DNA of 64,000 nt, taken from contig CAZPDS010000001.1 in the NCBI GenBank assembly GCA_964585485.1, forward strand, positions 30,251 through 94,250, given 5' to 3'. Position 1 is the stretch's first letter. Each line of letters opens with the position of its first letter. Under the pieces are notes generated by a model that had not been told where the DNA came from, searched no databases, and saw nothing but the letters and a program-made list of their open reading frames with translations. Origin of the DNA: CALGYY01 sp964585485. GTDB taxonomy: Bacteria > Bacteroidota > Bacteroidia > Bacteroidales > CAIWKO01. The translations under genes were made by a program, and so were the position numbers. This document shows, one piece after another, positions 8,968 to 18,452 of the stretch.

Positions 8968-11900
8968 TTACTCAACAAAATTATAAAAATACTCGTTCAC
9001 TTTTTGTTTATAAAAAGAATTCAGGGCGGGCGGTACGGTTTTTAAAAGCTCTTTTCCGTCCTGTTTCTGCTTCTTATACTTAAAAAACTCGCCAGGGTTA
9101 CTATAATCATAATTTTTTGCTTCATCAGAGGCACGTTTTTCATCTAACTCTCTCTCTTTCTCGGCTTTCTCCGACTCCAGCAGACGTGTTAAAATATCCT
9201 GCTGCCGCTTTAGCGTTTCATTGGAAATCATTTTGTTCACTAAATCCTGCTCGGTTTTTTCCATGTCTTTCATCATATCGGAAATTTCCTTGCTGTTTTT
9301 TCCACCGCCGCGCTTATCTTCTTCGCCATATTCCTGCAGCATTTGTCGCAAAGCTTCCTGCTGCGCTGCCAGCCGGGCCAGTTGTTCGCTCATGCTTTGC
9401 TGTCCCTGTCCCGTTTTGCCCGGGTTTTTCCCCTCCATTTGCTCTTTGAGCTGCTGCATTTGTTTGTTCAGCTGGTCCTGCAATTTGCGCATACTACTGG
9501 CGCTGGGCTTCGAAGATCCGGGCTTTTGGCACTGCCCTGATTTACAATTGCTTTTGTTTTGCTGTGATTGTTGCATTTGCTCCTGCATTTGCTGAAGAAT
9601 CTCGGCCAACATCAGCGCCAGGTCATTCACCGACGTCATAACGTACTGTTGATAGGTGGCCGTTGCCGGCGAAGTCCGATTGTGCAGCGATTCCAGGGTT
9701 CTGTCCAGGTTGGTTCGGATGTCGCTCATCTCGCGGTTCACATACGATTCTATCATGGGTTGCCGGCGACTCAGCGCGTACAGGGAATCCCCGATCATGG
9801 AAACATGATCTTTGATGTCTTTTTGCTGCGCCATCATACGCACGTAGCGCGGATCCGATACAGAGGTGTTCTTCAGCTCATTCATCAGGTCTTCCTGCGA
9901 AAAAGAAACCCTGACGAGGTTTTCCAGGATCTGCCGCAAGGCCTGGATGTCTTCCGCTTGTTGTTCCATCTCCATGTCCTGCTGCATTTTCTTCAAGTTT
10001 TCGGAGAGCTGCTTCATTTGCTCTGCGGCACTTTCCTGCGATTTGGAGGCATTGGATTTCTTTCCATCCTGCAACTGCTCGCTGCTCTGCTGCATCTGTT
10101 GCTGTATTTGCTGTTCCTGCTCATCCGTATCCGGCATTTTCTGTGGATTTTCCAGCGCACTGTTTTTCTGCTGAAGGGTATCCATCTCTTTGCGAAGTTC
10201 GTCGAACTGCTTGTTCAAGGCATCCTGCTTTTCTTTGATGTTCTTCGATTCCGTCTTGCTATTGCGCGATTCATCGGCCAGCTTCTTTTGCTCTTCGTGC
10301 AATTGATCAAGTTTATCGATGTTGTCCTGCAGCTTTTTATCAACTTCCAATTGCTTAAACAACTCCAGGTTGCGATCCAACTCTTTTTTAATGTCTTCGT
10401 TGGTCAGCTTCATCTGATCCAACGCCTTCTTCACATCGTCTTTGTTCAGTTTATCCATCATTTCCTGCAACTTCCTAAACAACTCCTTCATTTCATCGGT
10501 CATGATTTCGTCAAAGAGTTTTTCCAACTGTTTTTGCTTTTCCAGGATTTCCGGATCCACTTGCTTGTACTCCTGTTCGCGAATATTATTTTGCTGATTT
10601 TCCAGCTTTAACTGATCGATCTGTTGCTGCAGTTCCTGCTGCTTGTCCATCAAGCCCTGAATCTGCTTTTTTTCCTGGTAACTCAGGGTTTTTTTCTCCG
10701 TAAGTTTTCGGTCTACCTTGTCGATTTCGCGCTGCAATTGCTGCGCCTGGCGAATAGCCTCCTCCATATCTTGCCGGATTTGCTCGTTGGAGCGCTCGGT
10801 CTGCGCCTCCAGTTCGTCCGCCGTTGGCGCCTTAAACACCCGGTGCTGCGAGCGGGTGGATTTGTGCCCGTTGACCCCGTCATTATCCCAAACCTCGAAA
10901 AAATATTCGACCTCATCCCCCGCCGACAGCCCGAGTTCACCAAGGTCTAAAAAGTAATAGAAGGTTTGCTGTGTAAGACCGGGCTGGAAGGGAACACTAC
11001 GAATACCGGCCGTGTCCCCGGCATCGTTCTCTTCGCCTGATTTTCGCAAAATATACTTAAACTGCAATGCGCTGACTCCGTAATCATCGTGGATATCCCC
11101 CGAAAAATAAAGCCGCTTGTCGTACACCGAATCCTTAAACTGTTCCACGGTAATGCCGGGGTACTGATCGGCCATCACGCTGATCATATACTGCATAGAA
11201 TCGCGGTTCGCGAAATGATCGTTTTTCGTTTTCACGGAATAATTCATCGACTGGCGGCACACCATAGTGTAAGAAAACAAGCCTCCCGCCAGGGGTGTGA
11301 GTTCCGCGGTTTTCCCAGGAAATCGGAACTGCACCCAACGGGTATCACGCGTTTTCAAACGCCAGTTGACCTGGGTGCCTTCGGGCACGATAATATCGCC
11401 GGAATTCTGCAATACCTCATCCTTCTTTTGCAGATAAGCCGGGTAATGAAGCAACATTTCAAAGTTGAGTACCTGGGGCCGGGCCACCACCCGCAATGTA
11501 TACAATTGTGATTTAAAGCCCTCTGCTTCGAAAAAAAAGTCAATATTTTGCTGCGGATTCTTAAACAAATAATGAAAAAGGGCGGTGTTTTCCCTTTCTA
11601 ATTTATACTTGTAATCATTGATTACAATTGTAACTTCGGCGGGAACTTCCTCGCCATTTAATTTTACATCGAGCTGATAATCTTCCTGTTGCACGGCATC
11701 AAGGGAGGCGTTCAGGATTTCAAATGTAAACGGAGCGGGGCGTTCGTACACCGAACTAAAATCGACCAGGCGTTTTGAGGGGCCGGTAATAACATTGGGA
11801 GCGGTAAGCAGCAAAATAATTAACACAAAAACCGGCGGCAATGCGTACTTCAGGTATTTGCGATTACTGCGAAAATCAATGGCGCGGGTGAAAGGCACCG

Positions 11901-12324
11901 GGCTGATTTTTCGGATTTTCTGATCGATGGCCGCTTCCAGCAAGGCGCTTGCCCCATCGGTTTCCGCGGATATCCGTTGCAGTTGAAGCACGTTGGTCAG
12001 GGTATCCCTGACCTCGCCAAAATGCGTCCCAATAATAGCGGCGGCCTGGGTATAGCTCAAACGCTTCCCCATCCGCATCAGCGAAAGCAAGGGAATACCC
12101 ACAAAGCGAAACAGAATAAACGTGTTGATGATGATGTACGACCAAAATAAAACCGTGCGTACACCGCTCGAAAACCACGCCAGGTATTCCAATACCGTTG
12201 CCAGCAGATAAAAGCTAAGCAAGGCCGTAATCGTGTACAGCAAGCCCTGCAACATCCGGTTTTTATAGTATTTCCGGATAAACTCCTCCAGTTTGCCGAT
12301 CAGCGAGCTATAGCTTGAACTCAT
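8968..12324 (-). CDS. DUF4175 family membrane protein with very long Gln/Lys-rich coiled coil
   Basis: 1118 residues. Membrane segments near residues 25-80 and about 155-175 anchor it. A beta-rich periplasmic region follows (about 180-500). From about residue 510 to 1070 the chain is nearly all charged or Gln-rich coiled coil, with many QQ, EQ and KQ runs and Met-rich stretches. Bacteroidota proteins of this length and plan are annotated DUF4175. The function is not established; the shape suggests an envelope scaffold or tether. It heads the ybeY-mnmG gene chain. The skewed codon use leaves long spurious open frames on the opposite strand. Confidence 0.85.
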   Translation of the reverse strand: MSSSYSSLIGKLEEFIRKYYKNRMLQGLLYTITALLSFYLLATVLEYLAWFSSGVRTVLFWSYIIINTFILFRFVGIPLLSLMRMGKRLSYTQAAAIIGTHFGEVRDTLTNVLQLQRISAETDGASALLEAAIDQKIRKISPVPFTRAIDFRSNRKYLKYALPPVFVLIILLLTAPNVITGPSKRLVDFSSVYERPAPFTFEILNASLDAVQQEDYQLDVKLNGEEVPAEVTIVINDYKYKLERENTALFHYLFKNPQQNIDFFFEAEGFKSQLYTLRVVARPQVLNFEMLLHYPAYLQKKDEVLQNSGDIIVPEGTQVNWRLKTRDTRWVQFRFPGKTAELTPLAGGLFSYTMVCRQSMNYSVKTKNDHFANRDSMQYMISVMADQYPGITVEQFKDSVYDKRLYFSGDIHDDYGVSALQFKYILRKSGEENDAGDTAGIRSVPFQPGLTQQTFYYFLDLGELGLSAGDEVEYFFEVWDNDGVNGHKSTRSQHRVFKAPTADELEAQTERSNEQIRQDMEEAIRQAQQLQREIDKVDRKLTEKKTLSYQEKKQIQGLMDKQQELQQQIDQLKLENQQNNIREQEYKQVDPEILEKQKQLEKLFDEIMTDEMKELFRKLQEMMDKLNKDDVKKALDQMKLTNEDIKKELDRNLELFKQLEVDKKLQDNIDKLDQLHEEQKKLADESRNSKTESKNIKEKQDALNKQFDELRKEMDTLQQKNSALENPQKMPDTDEQEQQIQQQMQQSSEQLQDGKKSNASKSQESAAEQMKQLSENLKKMQQDMEMEQQAEDIQALRQILENLVRVSFSQEDLMNELKNTSVSDPRYVRMMAQQKDIKDHVSMIGDSLYALSRRQPMIESYVNREMSDIRTNLDRTLESLHNRTSPATATYQQYVMTSVNDLALMLAEILQQMQEQMQQSQQNKSNCKSGQCQKPGSSKPSASSMRKLQDQLNKQMQQLKEQMEGKNPGKTGQGQQSMSEQLARLAAQQEALRQMLQEYGEEDKRGGGKNSKEISDMMKDMEKTEQDLVNKMISNETLKRQQDILTRLLESEKAEKERELDEKRASDEAKNYDYSNPGEFFKYKKQKQDGKELLKTVPPALNSFYKQKVNEYFYNFVE

Positions 12325-12373
12325 AACATTTGGTTAAACACTTTTAAACGCAAGCGTTTATTCGATATTTTTG

Positions 12374-12381
12374 TATGTTTG
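12374..12381 (+). promoter_or_regulatory. Candidate -7 element for the M1 aminopeptidase
   Basis: TATGTTTG is an exact TAnnTTTG match 58 bases before the ATG at 12440. It directly abuts an opposite-strand match at 12382-12389, so the two predicted promoters would compete for the same DNA. Confidence 0.45.
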
Positions 12382-12389
12382 CAAAATTA
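12382..12389 (-). promoter_or_regulatory. Candidate -7 element for the DUF4175 gene
   Basis: On the minus strand this reads TAATTTTG, an exact TAnnTTTG match 57 bases upstream of the DUF4175 start codon. It lies end to end with the plus-strand element at 12374-12381. Confidence 0.4.
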
Positions 12390-12439
12390 CAAAATTTAGA
12401 GCGGTTCTCTACATTCATTCACACACTTTTACAGCCCCT

Positions 12440-14386
12440 ATGCGAAAAATCATCCTCCTCTCCTTCCTGATCTGCGCACTGTTCAGCGCCGGCGCTCAAA
12501 CCCTGCAGCCTGAGTCCTCACGTTTCAACGAAGGTCCCGATGCGTGGAAAAAACTTTCCTTTTCGGGATACAAACAGAGTGCACAGATGAACGATTACGA
12601 CGTTCGCTTTTACTTCCTCGACATTGCCCTGGAAAACAACAGCACCTATATTGCAGGAAATGTGCTGGTGCAGGCCAGCGTTACCGCTCCGCTCGATACT
12701 TTCGCCTTGGAACTGATCAACGGCCTGTCGGTCGATTCTGTATTTGTTAACGGAACCGAACGGACGTTCGTTCACCAGAACGATCATATTTACATCCTCC
12801 TCCCCTCGCCCCTGGCCGCAGGAACCACCGTAAGCACCCGGGTCTATTACCACGGTACGCCCTCTAGCAGCGGATTCTTTTCCGGCATCACCAGCGATAG
12901 CAGCCCAAGCTGGGGAAACCAGGCCACCTGGACCCTCTCCGAGCCATTTAACGCCAATCAGTGGTGGCCCTGCAAACAGGTACTTACCGATAAAGCCGAT
13001 TCCAGCTGGGTATTCATCACCACCAGCAGCACCAATAAAGCCGGATCCAACGGCATGTTGGTAAATACGGTGAACCTTGGTAACGGAAAAACACGCTACG
13101 AATGGAAAAGCAGAAACAACATCGATTACTACCTGATCTCCGTCTCTGTGGCGGAATATGTAGAATATAACATCTGGGCCCACCCCGCCGGTACCAGCGA
13201 TTCCCTGCTCATTCAAAACTATGTTTATGACAATCCGGCCTGTTTGCCCAATTTTCAAGACGAAATCGACCTGACCGATGATTTTATTGAACTGTATTCG
13301 CAGCAATTCGGCCTCTACCCTTTCATGAACGAAAAATACGGCCATTGCATGGCCCCTATGGGCGGCGGCATGGAGCACCAAACCATGACCACCCTGGGTT
13401 TCTTTGAATTTTACCTGATCTGCCATGAGCTTGCCCATCAATGGTTCGGCGATAATGTCACCTGCGCCTCCTGGCAGGATATCTGGGTTAACGAAGGCTT
13501 CGCCTCTTACGCCGAGTACCTGGCGGCCGACGCCCTCATTAGCCACACCGAAGCCCAGGCCCACATGGCTGATGTGCACAGCAACGTGAAAAGCCAACCC
13601 GACGGTAGTGTTTTTGTTCCGGCTTCCGGCCTGAACGACGAAAACCGAATTTTCGACGGCCGCCTGTCGTACGATAAAGGCTCCGCTATCATCCACATGA
13701 TCCGCTTTGAAATGCAAAACGACAGCCTGTTTTTTAAAACCCTGCGGGATTTCCAGACCATCTACGGCGACGGTACCGCCACCGGCGATGATTTCCGACA
13801 GGTCTGCGAGGATGTCTCCGGAAAAAGTTTTACCAACTTCTTCAACCAATGGTATTACGGCGAAGGCTATCCCACCTACCAGATTGTATGGCGTCAGGAA
13901 AACGATACCGTACATGTAACCGCCACCCAAACCACCTCAACGTCAATTACCCCCTTCTTCAATATGTTGATGGAACTAAGACTGATTTACAGCGGAGGGG
14001 ACACCACGATTCGTTGGCAACAAGACGCCCCGGTGGTGAGCTTCAAAATCCCGATGAACAAAACCATAAGTTTGCTGAAAGTTGACCCCAACAATTGGGT
14101 TGTTGACGGTGCCGCTTCAGTTACGGTTTCCGTGGCCGAACATGACACGCCGGCGTTCTGCACCCTGGCCCCCAACCCCTGTTCCGACCGGCTGATGATC
14201 GGTTTCCCGGAAGCACCAGCCCCTGGAACACAAATCAGCCTCTGCGACCTGACCGGACGGATTCTACTCGAAATCAGCGCCGAACAATTCAATCAACTCA
14301 ATGTTTCGAACCTGGCCCAGGGCGTGTACCTGTTGAAATCAGTATCGGGCAACGATACCTTTATCCAGAAATTTCTGAAACAATAA
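12440..14386 (+). CDS. Secreted M1 family zinc aminopeptidase with T9SS sorting domain
   Basis: 648 residues from ATG 12440 (MRKIILLS), which gives a clean signal peptide ending near AGAQ. The zinc motif HELAHQWFGD is followed after 18 residues by the third ligand Glu (NEGF). The exopeptidase loop reads GGGMEHQ in place of GAMEN. A downstream SYDKGSAI supplies the usual catalytic Tyr region. The last 75 residues, beginning LAPNPCSDRL and ending VYLLKSVSGNDTFIQKFLKQ, are a type A T9SS C-terminal domain, so the enzyme should be exported and attached to or released from the cell surface. It trims N-terminal residues from peptides. It is convergent with the next gene, with one base between the stops. 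Confidence 0.95.
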   Translation: MRKIILLSFLICALFSAGAQTLQPESSRFNEGPDAWKKLSFSGYKQSAQMNDYDVRFYFLDIALENNSTYIAGNVLVQASVTAPLDTFALELINGLSVDSVFVNGTERTFVHQNDHIYILLPSPLAAGTTVSTRVYYHGTPSSSGFFSGITSDSSPSWGNQATWTLSEPFNANQWWPCKQVLTDKADSSWVFITTSSTNKAGSNGMLVNTVNLGNGKTRYEWKSRNNIDYYLISVSVAEYVEYNIWAHPAGTSDSLLIQNYVYDNPACLPNFQDEIDLTDDFIELYSQQFGLYPFMNEKYGHCMAPMGGGMEHQTMTTLGFFEFYLICHELAHQWFGDNVTCASWQDIWVNEGFASYAEYLAADALISHTEAQAHMADVHSNVKSQPDGSVFVPASGLNDENRIFDGRLSYDKGSAIIHMIRFEMQNDSLFFKTLRDFQTIYGDGTATGDDFRQVCEDVSGKSFTNFFNQWYYGEGYPTYQIVWRQENDTVHVTATQTTSTSITPFFNMLMELRLIYSGGDTTIRWQQDAPVVSFKIPMNKTISLLKVDPNNWVVDGAASVTVSVAEHDTPAFCTLAPNPCSDRLMIGFPEAPAPGTQISLCDLTGRILLEISAEQFNQLNVSNLAQGVYLLKSVSGNDTFIQKFLKQ

Positions 14387-14387
14387 C

Positions 14388-15257
14388 TCAGGCAATCGCC
14401 TGAAAAACCAGTGTAAGACCGCCTTCTTCGTCACTTCGGAGACGAAGAAGGCTGGTGTTATCGGTACGCACCAGACGAAACACATCGCTGCCCTCCACCT
14501 GGTTCTGGAAGACGTATCCGTAATCCCGGATAATTTTAATGATGCGTAGCCGAAAACCGGCCGGATCTGCCATGGCCTCCGCGGGTACCGAGAGACTCCA
14601 GATGTAATAGCGATCCCAGCTTCCACCATAGGATATCTGACGAAAAGCCACCTTGTCGAGCAGCTTTGTCAGCGACAGCGGCAGCCCATTAATCAACAGA
14701 GCCGGGTAGGCTTTCATTATTTCTTTCACCGTTATCAGCGCATTGCTCCCCGGGAAGCGAATGGATAAACACAAGCGTGCTGTACTTAGGCGTTCATGGC
14801 GTTCGATCTCACGTAAGTGAAAAAGAACCACCCGCGAACCGGTATTGAATTCAACCCCCCATTCGGTTGGAGATCCCAGCAAGACCGTGGCGTACTCTTT
14901 TTCACGCATGTAGTGCTGAGTAAGCAAAACCAGCGAATCGACGCTGCATGGAAACCCGATATCCATTAGTTCCCACCAGAAAACAAGACCGCTATCGGAG
15001 CACGCAACACCTTGTTCAAAGCGTAGCCTGGTGGGCTCCGCCATCACCAGAAAATCGCGCAATAAAGCAGGCGCCAACCGTCCTTCCGGATGTCGGAAAT
15101 CACGCATAATCCGACCGTAACTCCCATCCGCCGCAAGTTCCATCCAGCTCATTCGGGCCTGCAAGGAATCATTTCCGGCCGGCAACAAAGGTTCCGTCCT
15201 CGCATCTGCGGTGAAGAAAGCGCCGGTCAGCAGCCCTATAATCAGCCATTTTTTCAC
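14388..15257 (-). CDS. Unknown exported protein
   Basis: 289 residues if started at GTG 15257, which gives MKKWLIIGLLTGAFFTADA, a good signal peptide; a TTG three codons upstream is the alternative. I recognise no family. The mature part has no obvious catalytic motif, repeats or membrane segments; it is mixed alpha/beta with several aromatic clusters. It follows the serpin gene on the same strand after 19 bases, so the two may be co-transcribed and act together in the periplasm or at the surface. That is inference from spacing only. Confidence 0.7.
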   Translation of the reverse strand: MKKWLIIGLLTGAFFTADARTEPLLPAGNDSLQARMSWMELAADGSYGRIMRDFRHPEGRLAPALLRDFLVMAEPTRLRFEQGVACSDSGLVFWWELMDIGFPCSVDSLVLLTQHYMREKEYATVLLGSPTEWGVEFNTGSRVVLFHLREIERHERLSTARLCLSIRFPGSNALITVKEIMKAYPALLINGLPLSLTKLLDKVAFRQISYGGSWDRYYIWSLSVPAEAMADPAGFRLRIIKIIRDYGYVFQNQVEGSDVFRLVRTDNTSLLRLRSDEEGGLTLVFQAIA

Positions 15258-15276
15258 AGACAACAAGCAGATGGTA

Positions 15277-16530
15277 TTATTTGGTTTCCGAGGGGTTGTT
15301 AATCCGTCCCATGAACAAGATGTTATCGTACTTGTTTTCTTTAAGGATCATAATAAACGGACGGTTCGCAATGAAGCCAGGGCGAACAATGGCGGTTTTC
15401 TGACGTATCACCACCGCGGTAGCAGCCGCGGCTTCGGTTCCCTTTTCATTGACATCCACAAAGGCTTTATGGATGACCTTATCGATCATCAGGTCCTTTT
15501 TCCCGTCCATACCTGAAAAATCAGCCTGCAGGCTAAAGGCTTCCGGCATCCCCATTTTCTTTAGTACGTCGGATAACTCCAGTTCGGAGGTGGTCTTAAA
15601 CTTCGGTATCATCAGGTTTATGATTTCCGGTTTGAGGGCCTTCATCCATTCCGAATACTGAGCGGAGGTCAGTTTCTGCTCAAACGCACTAAACGAGACC
15701 TGGCGGGCGGGGAGCAATATAACCAGCGACATCGAACTGTCGGCATACGGAATCTCGGCAATCTGGAGATCTTCATCGCTATAGTACTTAAACACGGCAT
15801 TGTCTTTCTTCATAAAAGGCACTTGCAGACTTTTGCCGTCGGGTAAAAAGAAACTGTGGGCCGACGTTAGCTTTTCATCAAAAGCTGCCGACCAGGAGCC
15901 TTTAAAATAAACGGCATTCACAAGCACCATGCGGGCCAGCTGATTAATCATCCCTTGCGGAATGAGGTTCTGAATGCGGTCATTGGTCTTTTTGGCCACC
16001 CAATCATTGATTAACAGACGGGATTTCTCCAGTTCCTTTTTGAAATCCACCAATTGAACCCCCGCCTTGTAATTTTGCTTCATCAGGCCCATATAACTAT
16101 CGAGAAAGTCAAAATCACGCTGTGCAAAAACAGCCTGGGCGGTGGTCATCTCAACCGAATCGCCGTTGTTAAGTCCCTCGATGTAGGCCAGCAAATCGCG
16201 TACTTTCGGATGAAAGGCCTGTTGATCGCGGTCAAAATGTAAAACCTTGCTCATCTGGGCTTCGGTTTCGCCACGGGCTCCGGCATAGGTCATGGCCAGT
16301 GCAGTTGAAATACTATACGGACTAAAAAAAACATTCTGGTCAAACGTGGAAATTTCGCGGTAGAGTTCCAGCGCAAACTGGTTATTCCCGGCGATGAGGG
16401 CCGGGTCGGGTTGCTCAATAGGCCGTAGCGCCGGTTCGGAAGGCGTCACCGTGGAGGTAGAAACCGATTTTTGATGGCAGGCCAACAGGCTGCTCAATAC
16501 TACTGCTACAAGGATCAAATGTGCTTTCAT
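15277..16530 (-). CDS. Lipoprotein serpin (serine protease inhibitor)
   Basis: 417 residues. A lipobox (SSLLAC, Cys18) predicts membrane anchoring. The serpin core is complete: NVFFSPYSISTALAMTYAGA, the MVLVNAVYFKGSW and FVDVNEKGTEAAAATA signatures, and the C-terminal ANRPF. The reactive loop hinge (Gly364 to Val374) has the small residues needed for strand insertion, so it should be an inhibitory serpin. Counting from the hinge as in antithrombin puts P1 at Lys378 and P1' at Thr379, predicting a trypsin-like target. It lies 11 bases after uvrC on the same strand. Confidence 0.95.
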   Translation of the reverse strand: MKAHLILVAVVLSSLLACHQKSVSTSTVTPSEPALRPIEQPDPALIAGNNQFALELYREISTFDQNVFFSPYSISTALAMTYAGARGETEAQMSKVLHFDRDQQAFHPKVRDLLAYIEGLNNGDSVEMTTAQAVFAQRDFDFLDSYMGLMKQNYKAGVQLVDFKKELEKSRLLINDWVAKKTNDRIQNLIPQGMINQLARMVLVNAVYFKGSWSAAFDEKLTSAHSFFLPDGKSLQVPFMKKDNAVFKYYSDEDLQIAEIPYADSSMSLVILLPARQVSFSAFEQKLTSAQYSEWMKALKPEIINLMIPKFKTTSELELSDVLKKMGMPEAFSLQADFSGMDGKKDLMIDKVIHKAFVDVNEKGTEAAAATAVVIRQKTAIVRPGFIANRPFIMILKENKYDNILFMGRINNPSETK

Positions 16531-16541
16531 AGGGTGAATGC

Positions 16542-18365
16542 TTAGTTTTCGTTGGGATGAAAATATGCAAAGATAAGGCCGGCCTTGCTATTGCCGACCA
16601 CGGCCGCCAGTTCCTCCTGGCTGGCTGCGCGGATGCGGGCGACCGAACCCAGCGCCGTTAGAGCCTTCCGGGCCACCGCATCACCAACCCCCCGTATGCC
16701 GGTAAGCTCGGTGCGCAAGGTGCCTTTTTCCCGTTTTTTCCGATGATGCGTGATACCAAAACGGTGCGCTTCATCGCGCATATGCTGAATAACCCGCAGG
16801 GTCTCCGATTTCTTGTCGAGGTACATGGGCAAAGAATCGTACGGGTAATAAATCTCCTCCAGTTTTTTGGCTATCCCGATGACCCCCATCCGACCATACA
16901 GACCGATTGACTCCAGGGCCTCCACAGCGGCGCTTAACTGGCCTTTTCCGCCATCAACGACGAGGAGTTGAGGGAAGGGCTTGTCTTCGTCCAAAAGTCG
17001 CGTATAACGCCGTGTAATGACTTCAGCCATGGAGGCAAAATCGTTGGGCCCTTCCACGGTCTTAATATTAAAGTGCCGGTACTCGCTTTTTGCGGGCCGG
17101 CCATTTTTAAACACGATCAGCGCCGCCACCGGGTATTCGCCCTGGATATTGGAGTTATCAATGCATTCAATGATTTCCGGTAGCTCCTTCAGCCGCAAGT
17201 CCTGTTTCATCTTTTCCAAAATGCGCCGTGTATGGCGTTCGGGGTCGGCCAGTTCGCGTTGCTTTTCCTTTTCGGCTTTATAATGGATGGCGTTGCGCAG
17301 GGAAAGCTCGACCAACATTTTCTTGTCGCCGCGCTGCGGCACCTGCAAGCTAACGCCCGGAATCTCGAGGCCGGGATCAAAAGGTACCAGCACTTCGCTA
17401 TGGTCGCTTAAACCACGGGTACGGAATTCCGCAATAGCCAGCAGCAGCATCTCGTCCGGATTTTCATCGAGTTTTTTCTTCAGCTCCACGGTTTGCGACT
17501 GTACCACAGCACCATTCACCACCTTCATAAAATTAACCCAGGCCGAATGCACATCGTCAACCAGGGTAAAAACATCCACCTGATGAATGTTCGGATTCAC
17601 CACAACCGACTTGCTTTGGTAACGCTCGAGGAGGCTCAGCTTTTCCTTGTATTCCTGCGCCTGCTCGAAACGGTATTCCGAAGCGGCCTCCAGCATCGCT
17701 TTTCGCAACACCTGAATCACCGGCCCCAGGTGCCCCTTGATTAGTTCCCGGATGTGCCGAACATTTTCTTCATAACTTTCGGCGGTCTGCCGGCCTTCGC
17801 ATGGCCCCAGGCAGTTTCCAATCTGGTATTCCAGGCAAACCTTATAGCGGCCGGCGCGAATATTGGCCGGCGAAAGGTTGAGTTTACAAGTACGCAGTGG
17901 ATATAACTTACGCACCAGCTCCAGCAGATTATGCATACTGCGCACCGAAGCGAAGGGACCAAAATAGTGGGAGCCGTCACGCCCCAGCGTACGCGTACTG
18001 TAAATGCGCGGGAATTCTTCTTTCTTAATACAAATCCAGGGATACGTCTTGTCGTCTTTCAACAAAATGTTGTACCGCGGCTGATGCTTTTTAATAAGCG
18101 TGTTCTCCAACAACAAGGCGTCGTACTCCGTATTTACAACAATAGTACGGATGTCGGCAATCTTACGAACCAGCATCCGTACCTTCCCGCTCAGGCCACT
18201 GTCCTTGTTGAAATACGAATGAACCCGCTTCGTCAGGCTCTTGGCCTTACCCACATAAAGCAACTGATCCTGCTGATCATAAAACTGGTAAACACCCGGT
18301 GCATCCGGCAGCGTTTTCAGCAGATTTTTCAGATGAGTTTCAGAAGCGGAAGCTGGATCGTTCAT
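16542..18365 (-). CDS. uvrC: UvrABC excision nuclease subunit C
   Basis: 607 residues from ATG 18365 (MNDPAS); an upstream TTG is in frame but less likely. GIY-YIG nuclease domain at the N-terminus (PGVYQFYDQ, YVGKAKSLTKRV), a UVR domain (about 200-240), the RNase H-like 5' nuclease domain with IECIDNSNIQG and LVVDGGKGQL, and a C-terminal HhH pair (LTGIRGVGDAVARKAL). It makes both incisions in nucleotide excision repair. It sits downstream of a terminator that ends the copper operon, and has its own TAnnTTTG promoter element. Confidence 0.98.
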   Translation of the reverse strand: MNDPASASETHLKNLLKTLPDAPGVYQFYDQQDQLLYVGKAKSLTKRVHSYFNKDSGLSGKVRMLVRKIADIRTIVVNTEYDALLLENTLIKKHQPRYNILLKDDKTYPWICIKKEEFPRIYSTRTLGRDGSHYFGPFASVRSMHNLLELVRKLYPLRTCKLNLSPANIRAGRYKVCLEYQIGNCLGPCEGRQTAESYEENVRHIRELIKGHLGPVIQVLRKAMLEAASEYRFEQAQEYKEKLSLLERYQSKSVVVNPNIHQVDVFTLVDDVHSAWVNFMKVVNGAVVQSQTVELKKKLDENPDEMLLLAIAEFRTRGLSDHSEVLVPFDPGLEIPGVSLQVPQRGDKKMLVELSLRNAIHYKAEKEKQRELADPERHTRRILEKMKQDLRLKELPEIIECIDNSNIQGEYPVAALIVFKNGRPAKSEYRHFNIKTVEGPNDFASMAEVITRRYTRLLDEDKPFPQLLVVDGGKGQLSAAVEALESIGLYGRMGVIGIAKKLEEIYYPYDSLPMYLDKKSETLRVIQHMRDEAHRFGITHHRKKREKGTLRTELTGIRGVGDAVARKALTALGSVARIRAASQEELAAVVGNSKAGLIFAYFHPNEN

Positions 18366-18382
18366 AAACAAATACTACATGG

Positions 18383-18390
18383 CAAAGATA
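18383..18390 (-). promoter_or_regulatory. Candidate -7 promoter element for uvrC
   Basis: Minus-strand TATCTTTG is an exact TAnnTTTG match 17 bases before the uvrC ATG, implying a very short leader. It lies just beyond the upstream operon's terminator. Confidence 0.5.
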
Positions 18391-18399
18391 ACACAAACA

Positions 18400-18435
18400 A
18401 AAAAAGGGGAACCGCTGATGGCACTTCCCCTTTTT
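18400..18435 (-). terminator. Rho-independent terminator of the copper-receptor operon
   Basis: An 11-base stem (AAAAAGGGGAA / TTCCCCTTTTT) around a 12-base loop, followed on the minus strand by a T-run. It lies 17 bases after the osmC-like stop codon and before uvrC. Confidence 0.8.
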
Positions 18436-18452
18436 GGTTTAAAAACACAAAA

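Noticed and set aside
9568..10611. Open frame of 347 codons on the plus strand inside the DUF4175 gene
   Set aside because: It is antisense to the Gln/Lys-rich coiled coil; the Leu/Phe-rich translation is what CAG/AAG-rich codons give in reverse. No promoter or family features.
12518..13930. Open frame of 470 codons on the minus strand inside the aminopeptidase gene
   Set aside because: The plus strand encodes an intact M1 enzyme with all motifs; the antisense frame has no recognisable domain and is caused by codon bias.
14384..14390. Terminator sought between the convergent aminopeptidase and unknown exported gene
   Set aside because: The stops are one base apart and no stem-loop with a T-run is visible on either strand nearby.
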